Of a DNA stretch of 64,000 bases, positions 51,393 through 59,500 are shown piece by piece. The DNA lies in contig OW818657.1 of NCBI GenBank assembly GCA_942492905.1, positions 3,534,001-3,598,000 of the forward strand. Reading direction: 5' to 3'. Made by a program: the position numbers and the translations under genes. The stretch is from CAIZWU01 sp942492905 (lineage in GTDB: Bacteria; Verrucomicrobiota; Verrucomicrobiia; Verrucomicrobiales; V1-33). Under the pieces are notes generated by a model, which saw nothing but the letters and a program-made list of their open reading frames with translations, had not been told where the DNA came from and made no database searches. Positions within the stretch are counted from its first letter, which is position 1; each line of letters opens with the position of its first letter.

Positions 51393-53549
51393 ATGTCTTC
51401 TTCCCTGCTGTTGCTCACTCTGGTGGCCCTTACTTCCGCCGTCGCGGCGGCCGACCCCCTTCCTCCTGTGAATCCCCCTGCCCATACCAACCGGCTTTCC
51501 AAGGAAAAGTCCCCCTATCTGCTGCAGCACCAGCACAATCCCGTGGACTGGTATCCGTGGGGCGATGAGGCGTTTGCCCGGGCCAAGGCAGAAAACAAAC
51601 CCATCCTCCTCAGCATCGGCTACAGCACCTGCCACTGGTGCCATGTGATGGAGCGTGAATCCTTCGAAAATGAAGCCATTGGCAAATACCTGAAAGAGCA
51701 CTTCATCGCGATCAAACTCGACCGCGAGGAGCGGCCCGACATTGATCACGTCTACATGACCGCCATGCAGGCGCTTGGTCTGGGCGGCGGCTGGCCGCTC
51801 AACGTTTTTCTCACTCCGGACCGCCAACCCTTTTACGGGGGCACCTACTTCCCTCCTGAAGACAAGGGGGGACGCCCCGGATTCCTCAGTATCCTCCAGC
51901 GCATTGCCGGAGTCTGGGAAAAGGATCCTGCGGCCATTAGGGAGGACGCTAAAAACATCACCACCCAACTGCAGTCCCACATGGAAAAAGAAGGGGCGGT
52001 CGCCGCCACCGAAGCGATCAGTCCGGCGGTCATCGCCGCCGCCGCCACGGGACTCGCTGGAAATTTCGATCCCAAATACGGCGGCTTCAGCGGAGCCCCC
52101 AAATTCCCCCAGCCAAAGATCCCGGGCCTTATTCTGATGCATGCCGTCGCCACCGGTGATCAAAAACTGGTGGATCAGGTGCTCTTCACCTGCCGCCGGA
52201 TGGCCGCCGGGGGCATGTATGATCAATTGGGCGGAGGCTTCGCCCGTTACGCGGTGGATGAAAAATGGCTCGTCCCGCACTTCGAAAAAATGCTCTATGA
52301 CAACGCCCAGCTGATCGATCTCTATCTCGATGCCGGCCTCGTCAGCGGTGATGCGCAATACCATGCCGTGGTCCGTGATGTGATCCGGTACCTGCAACGC
52401 GAAATGACCCATGCTGACGGTGGCTTCTACTCCGCCGAAGATGCCGACAGCGAAGGGCAGGAAGGCAAGTTCTACTGTTTCACCGAAGCCGAAGTATCCT
52501 CCATCCTCACCAAGGAGGAAGCCACCTTCGCCATCCCGTATTTCGGAATCACCCCCAAGGGCAACTTCGAGGATCACAGCCATCCCAATCCGCTGCCGGA
52601 CCTCAACGTCCTCCATATCGCCGATCCCGAACGCAAGCTCACCGGGCCCGAGCAGTCCCTGCTCGCCACAGTGAAGACCAAGCTCTACGAGGTGCAGCGG
52701 AAGCGTATCCGGCCCCACCTCGACGACAAAATCCTCACGTCGTGGAACGGACTTCTCCTTGGCTCGCTGGCCCGCGCCGGGGTCATCATGGACGAACCGG
52801 CGTGGCTCGCCGCCGCCCGCAAAAACTTCACCTTCGTCACCACCAAACTCTGGGACCCTGCCACAAAAACCCTCTATCACCGCTGGCGCGACGGGGAGCG
52901 GGACTCCGCCCAGCTGTTGACCGCCTACGCCAACTATCTGCATGGCAGCCTTGAGCTTTACCAGGCCACGCTCGACCCTGCCATCCTCACGTTTGCCATT
53001 GATCTCGCGGATGGCATGATCGCCAAATTCTACGATGAAAAGGCGTCCGGCTTCTTCTCCAGCACCGGTGGCGCCGATCTGCTCTTCCGGGCCAAGGACG
53101 ATTATGACGGGGCCGAACCCAGCGGGAACTCCACTGCCGTTTATGCGTTGCTCAAGTTGGCTGCCCTCACCGAAAAAACCGTCTACCGCGCCAAGGCAGA
53201 GGCCACTCTGAAGTTGTATGCCGCCCGTGTCACCGAATTGCCGCAGGCCCTTCCCCTGATGCTGCAGGCCGCCGCCTTCGCCCATGAGGAACCCTTCCGC
53301 GCCGTCATCGCCGGCGACCCCGCCCTCCCGGAAACCAAAACCCTGATCCGCGCCGCGCACTCCGTCTATCAGCCGCACCGGGTCATCCTCGGCACCACTG
53401 GTCCCGTGGAACCCTTCGCGCTGACCCTGCTACCCCGTGAAGGAAAACCCACCGCTTACGTCTGCACGGGCAATAGTTGCCGCCCTCCTACCTCGGACCC
53501 CGCTCAGATTCAACAGTCCCTCCGCCCGAAAGGAAAACCGACTCCTTAG
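51393..53549 (+). CDS. DUF255 thioredoxin-fold protein (YyaL/SPATA20 family), exported
   Basis: 718 residues from ATG 51393, with a signal peptide (MSSSLLLLTLVALTSAVAAA). The DUF255 thioredoxin-like domain follows: NRLSKEKSPYLLQHQHNPVDW, GYSTCHWCHVMERESFEN with the CHWC redox motif, LDREERPDIDHVYM and GGWPLNVFLTPD. The C-terminal alpha/alpha-barrel resembles N-acylglucosamine epimerases (MYDQLGGGFARYAVDE, HFEKMLYDNAQL, SWNGLLLGSLARAG). Family function is uncertain; the signal peptide indicates a periplasmic form. It is convergent with the giant gene, 33 bp away. Confidence 0.85.
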   Translation: MSSSLLLLTLVALTSAVAAADPLPPVNPPAHTNRLSKEKSPYLLQHQHNPVDWYPWGDEAFARAKAENKPILLSIGYSTCHWCHVMERESFENEAIGKYLKEHFIAIKLDREERPDIDHVYMTAMQALGLGGGWPLNVFLTPDRQPFYGGTYFPPEDKGGRPGFLSILQRIAGVWEKDPAAIREDAKNITTQLQSHMEKEGAVAATEAISPAVIAAAATGLAGNFDPKYGGFSGAPKFPQPKIPGLILMHAVATGDQKLVDQVLFTCRRMAAGGMYDQLGGGFARYAVDEKWLVPHFEKMLYDNAQLIDLYLDAGLVSGDAQYHAVVRDVIRYLQREMTHADGGFYSAEDADSEGQEGKFYCFTEAEVSSILTKEEATFAIPYFGITPKGNFEDHSHPNPLPDLNVLHIADPERKLTGPEQSLLATVKTKLYEVQRKRIRPHLDDKILTSWNGLLLGSLARAGVIMDEPAWLAAARKNFTFVTTKLWDPATKTLYHRWRDGERDSAQLLTAYANYLHGSLELYQATLDPAILTFAIDLADGMIAKFYDEKASGFFSSTGGADLLFRAKDDYDGAEPSGNSTAVYALLKLAALTEKTVYRAKAEATLKLYAARVTELPQALPLMLQAAAFAHEEPFRAVIAGDPALPETKTLIRAAHSVYQPHRVILGTTGPVEPFALTLLPREGKPTAYVCTGNSCRPPTSDPAQIQQSLRPKGKPTP

Positions 53550-53566
53550 CCCGCCACCTGATCAAG

Positions 53567-53580
53567 GGGCCAAGCGGCCC
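53567..53580. terminator. Short hairpin between convergent genes
   Basis: GGGCC-AAGC-GGCCC forms a 5-bp stem with a 4-base loop in the 33-bp gap between the DUF255 gene and the convergent giant gene. It lacks a clear T-tract, so it is only a weak candidate for a shared terminator. Confidence 0.3.
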
Positions 53581-53582
53581 AC

Positions 53583-56500
53583 TCAGCGTACCACCTGCAC
53601 CCGGAAGAACCGACGGGCGATGCCCTGCATCGGTAGACTGTCCCGCACCCGGAGTTCCGTCGAAGTGTTGTTCTCGATGATCAGGCCGTTGCTGCTCCAG
53701 CTCCCGCTATCCAGACCATTGCTGGCCACCACTGCAATCACGGCATCCGTGGCGCCGGGGTTTTTGGATACCGTCAGGGTGAAGTAAGTTTGACCGTCCA
53801 CGATCACCGTATCTGGAATGGCCGGGCTCGGATTGAAAGCCATCGGCTCGGTCCCCAGGGCATACTCAATCAGGTTGTCCAATCCATCCTTGTCAGGATC
53901 ATCTCCCGGACCGGATTCGGGATGCGAGGCTCCGCCGGGGAATTTCGCTGCCTGCCATTGGGCAAAAGGATCCAGATTGTTGAAATCAAGATCGTCGAAG
54001 ACGGTGCTCATACCATCATCGGCCGTCAGCCGCAGGGTGAAATCCCCCTGCCCCGTGAAGCTGGCGGTCGTATTCAGCGCTGCCGCATTGGCGAAGGTCA
54101 CCGGACCGGCAAACACCGGGGCGGACCAAGCCGTGGTATACGGCGATGGAAGACCATCGTCGGTCACAATGCCAGAGAGCACCATCGGCGAATCCAGACT
54201 GACGGGTGCCGTGCCGGCATTCACCACCGGGGCAGGATGCAGCGGCACCAGACTGAGTTTGGTGAACTGCGCCGTGTTGAACCCTACCCCGTCCCCGTTG
54301 CAGACAGAAAGTCCGGCCAGCACGGTCGGCGACATGAAAACGGACCGCGGCTGGCCCAGCTGGGCCCAGGCTCCCGGGGTGCCCGAATTGTCGGCGGCAT
54401 GGAGTGCCGTCACCTGATTGCCGCGCCGGACGAACCTCAGCCAACGCTTCTTCTGGGAAATGCCATTCAGGCCGCTGGTGCCACCCTTGGCATTGGTGCG
54501 CCAGATGAACGAGGAATAGGCACTGAAGGGATTCCGCCCCACAAAAGCCATGGGACCATCGTCCATGCTATCCCGGATCATGATCCCGGAATAGGCGTTG
54601 GCCGCCCCGGAAGTGGCATCCAGTTGCAGGACCGTCAGTATAAAATCACCCGTCACCCCCTGGCCCCGGAAGATGCTTTTGCTGTCCAGGCCTCCCGGTT
54701 GTCCATTCATCACGTGAGTATCGGTTGCCGTTGTATAACTGTAAGTTCCGGTCTGGGTTCCATCACCGAAATCCTCCACAATCCCGCCCGGCCCGGTGGC
54801 CGCCGGCGTCAATTCCACCTGATCGAAGGCAGCCGTCGCGGCCACCGTATCGCTGCCGCTGGCACAAGTGAGACTGAAGACGGCGCCGGCATCCATGGCG
54901 ACCACGGTGGGCACCCCAATCGTTACCCAGGTCCCCGGCACCCCTCCGGCATCCGCCGCATAGGATGCCGTGATGGTATCGGTCGCCTCGACCCGGTCCA
55001 ACTTGAGCCACAGGGGCAAATTGAGATTGGTGACGCTGACCGCCGTATCGACGGTATTGTTGGTGGCTCGGTTGCGGAATCTCAGGGTGCGGCTGCTGCC
55101 GGTATAACTGAGCACTGCCCGGCGGGCATAACGATGCAGGCTGTCGCGCACACTCAGACCCGCTTCAGCATTGGTCTGCCCATTCCCGTTCAGCGCCGTC
55201 AGGCGCGACACGAGGGTTCCGTTGCCCGACACGGTCCGGGTCACGGCATGCGCCCGGTCCGAATTGGTCCCATATCCTACCCCGGCTCCACTGAGCAGCC
55301 AACCACCGTTCGCCTGACCGGAAAAACCACGCAGCGTGGGTGGCCCCACGTCCGCGCTGATCCAACTGGCGAGGACGCTGGATGCGGGTGAGCCCACCGT
55401 GACTGAAATCTGATCTGCTGCGGTGAATTGACCATCGAAGGCCGACACTTTCAGCAGATAGGTGCCCGGCAAGGAAAAGACCGCCGAAGTTTGCCCATCG
55501 CCACTGACCGCTGGAGAAAACAGCACCGTCCCAGGCCCTGTGACCTGGCTCCATGTCGCGGTCAATGCCTGAGGCAAGCCATCATCGTTCATGCTGGCCG
55601 CGAGACGGAGCCCATTTCCCGGTGCCACCACTACCCCCTGGGCTCCCGGGGAACTGATGAACACCGTGGGAGGAATATCGTTGTCCACCACCGTGACGCT
55701 GGCATAACCACTGCCATCGACATCATAAGCCCCCGTGCTCAGCTGGACGATCACGACCTCATCGCCCTCAATCGCGGCATCGTTGACGGCAGTCACGGCA
55801 ATGGTGCGTGATACCTGTCCCGCACTGAAATTCACCGCAGTGATCGTCGCGGGATTGGTGGAGTAGTCCGTCCCGGAGACTGCCGTGCCGGTTACGGTCA
55901 GATTGACCGTGAGAGTGGCGGCGGTGCTGCCGGTTCTGGTGAGAGTCAATTGACCGGCCGCCCCGCCCTCCACCGCAGCAGGGGCACTGGCCGCCACCGC
56001 CACGGCATTGCGATCATCATCAAGAATTGTCAGCGACACTGCCGGAGGAGTGCCGGAGACATAACTTCCCGCGCTCAGGGTCAGGATCACCGTTTCGCTT
56101 CCTTCGGAAAGCGCGTCCTGCACCGGAGCCAGGGTTATCGAAATGCTGGCGAGGCCAGCCGGAATCAGGGCCGTCCCGCTGAGTCCGTTGTAGTCTGTTC
56201 CGGAAACCGCCGTGCCCGACCGGGTATAATTGACCGTCAGTGCGCCCGTGGTGGAACCGGTCCGGGTGAAGGTGACAGAAGCGGGATCCCCTCCTTCCTC
56301 AGCGACAGCATCCCCGGTGCTGACGGTGACGACAGGGCTGTCCTCATCGGTAATAGTCAGGGTATGGGATACCAGACTCCCCGCCTGCGCTCCGGCAGGT
56401 CCACTCAGAGTCACACTCAGGGTTTCCGCCGGTTCGACTACGGCATCATCCACAATTCCAACCGGCACCAGGGCCACGGTCTGCCCGGGCGCGAAGGTTA

Positions 56501-59500
56501 CGGTGCCGGCAGCGATAGTGAAATCCGTGCCCCCCTGGGCAGTCCCTGCCGTGATGGCATAACCAACCGACGCCGGCGCCGATACCGCACGGCTCAAAAC
56601 GATGGGGATCTCAGCGGTGCCGGCGGACTCGGAAACCGAACTGGTGACGGCACCAAATCCCACCGAAGCCAACAGCGGGGGGGAATCATCGTCGGAAATG
56701 ACGTAGGCAAATTGGGTATTGGCCCCCAATCGTGCTCCATTTGGATGCAGCAAAACCACGATCACGGATTCGTCCGGCTCCGGAATCGTGTCATCGGTCA
56801 GACTGAGCGGGATATTCAGGGAAGTGGTCCCCGCTGGAAATGTCAGGGTTCCGGCACCCAACGTGAAATCGATTCCCGTGCCGAAGGCGGTGTTGGTGCT
56901 GGTGTGGCGCCTGATGAATTGAGGAACCCCTCCGGCCGCCGCCCCGAGAAATGCCATCCGCGCCCGGCGGTCGAAAGTCTGCCGCAACATCACCCCGGCC
57001 CGCAGGGTGGACGGACCGATGGTCGCCACCAGCCGCGCTGTCAGGGTGAAGTCCCCGCTGACCGGCTGACTGGCAAAATAACCATCATCCCCCGTGCCGC
57101 TGAATCCATCGCCGGACCCGGTGATGGTATAGCCTTCCGGCCCGGACTGGGCGGTGCCCTGCAGGGCACTGAATCCGACCGTCCGGCCCAGCAGCTGTTC
57201 CACCGGACCGGGCGTCAGGGTCACATTGTCAAACCAGGCCGATCCCAGGCTTCCTTCGCTGAACGAGGAAACCGCGAGGCCCGCTTCCACTTCGGTGCCC
57301 ATGGCCAGGGCCTGGGTGGCACCCACCTGCGACCACGTCGTGCCGTTTGAAGACTGGAACACGCTGACAAATTCCCCACTGCGCTGCAGCCGCAGCCAGA
57401 GCGGGGCCCCAACGGTCTGGCTGACTTTCGCATCACTGGCCGCACTGGCAGTGCGGGTGTGCCATTCAAACCCCGACGACGGCGTCGCCGCCATGTAGGC
57501 ACGCGCTGCCGTATTGGTCGTGACTTCCCGGATCATCACTCCAGCAGTGGCGAGGGCATTGGTGTTGGTTTGAGTCAGCACCCGGGCGGTGATGGTGCAG
57601 TCTGCGCTGTTGGAAACCGGCCACCACGTGAAATACCCCTGATCGGTGGTTCCCTCCATGTTATCCCCCGCTCCCGTGACCGTGTAAACACCGCCCGACA
57701 GCGAATTGGATCCGCTCACGGTAGGGGTGCCCAGATTGGCCGCGGTTCTCGTTCCCTGACTGCCTCCGGCACTCAAGCCGGTGATGGAGACGTTGTCGAA
57801 GGTCGCGGTGCCGGCAGCTGCAGTGTTGTAGGAACAGACCGCCAGGCCTGCCTGATAACTGGCATTGGACATCGATATCGTCTGCATACTCACGACGGTC
57901 CACGTCACGCCATCCGGCGAGACAGAGCCGGTGAAGTTGTTACCCTCCCGCACCGTACGCACCCAATAGGGCAACACTCCCGGTGCCGTGCCGCTGGAAC
58001 TCACCGTGTCATGGGTGCTGCGATCCACCTGATATTGCACCGTTACCGGCACTGCGGCGGCGGCACTGAGTTCCACCGGGATGTTGACCGTTCCGGCACT
58101 CTCCTGGGCCGCAGCGCTCTGACTTGGAAACGCCACGCTCACCGTGGGCACTTCATCGTCCGTAATATAATAGGTCGCGCCGGGCGTCCGGCTGTAGGCT
58201 CCGGGAGCCAGCGTCAGGGTTACGGTTTCCGATCCCTCGGCCAGGGCATCGTTCAGTGGCGTGATCTGGACATCCACGCCACTGGCCCCGGCGGCAATCA
58301 CTGCAGAACCGCTGAGAGCACTGTAATCCGTCCCACTGAGCGCCGTGCCGGACAGGGTGTAATTCACCGTCAGCGCAGCCGTCGTGCTGCCGGTTCTTGA
58401 AAGATAAAACGGGCCCCCGGAGCTGTTCTCGGCAATTGCCGGTGGATAGTCACTGTCACTGGCATCCACATAAATGGTTGGCCCTTCATCATCGCGCAGC
58501 CGCATCAGGGCACTGGCTGACGCCCCGTAAATCCGGTAGGACGGCCCTGGCGTGATCGTCAGGATCACCGTCTCCATGTCCTCAAGGACCGCGTCATTGA
58601 TCGGGGTCACACTGACCTCGACGGTGTTCAATCCACTGCCGGGAATGGAGACCGTTCCACTCACCGTGGCAAAATCCGTGCCGCTCACGGCCGTCCCACT
58701 CAAGGTGTAATTGACCGTGACCGCGGCGGCCGACGATCCTTTCAGCGAGAAGCGGAATTTCCCCACGGTGGGGCTGCTGCCTTCCACGGCATTGTCCACC
58801 GTGATGACTTCCACATAAGGCGGGTCCCCGGCATCATTGATCGTGGCCGTGGCAAAATTATCCGGCCCAAGTTGATAATTGGTGGGCCCGGCCCCCAATT
58901 GCAGGCGCACACTTTCCGGTGCTTCCCCCAGTCCATCCCATCTTGGCAGGATGGTCACCGCACCGCGGCTCTGTCCTGCCGGAATCACCAGCACACCGGG
59001 CAACGCCTCGTAATCCACCCCATGCAGCGCGGTCGCGGTGGAGCCGGAAGTGCTGCCCGCCATGGCATAGTATATCGTGAGAGGAAGAGTCGTGTCGCCG
59101 GTGCGGGTGATCAGAAACGTGGCCGTATCCGCGGCAGTGCCCATAATACTGAGGTCCCGCTCCGCCGCTGCGGCATCACTGGCGATAACATTCAGAATCT
59201 GCAGATCATCATCCACCAGGGAAAGGGTCGCCCTGAGCGCACCGGGATCAGTCACGTAAGCGGCATTGGAACTCAGCGTCAGCTCTACGGTCTCGATGGT
59301 TTCCGAAGCACCATCATTGACCGGCACCACAGAAATCAAGGCTTCCGTGGCACCTACCGGAAGAGTGACGGTCCCCGTCAGGCTGGTATAATCAACCGCT
59401 GCCCCGGCACTGCCGGCCACTGTATATGCGACTGTCAGGGCACTGGCTGTGGAACCCGTCCGGACCACCCGCGCCGTCGCCGGACTGGCGGTGCCTTCCG

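Noticed and set aside
51384..53378. Minus-strand open frame of 664 codons
   Set aside because: Antisense to the DUF255 gene with its CHWC motif.
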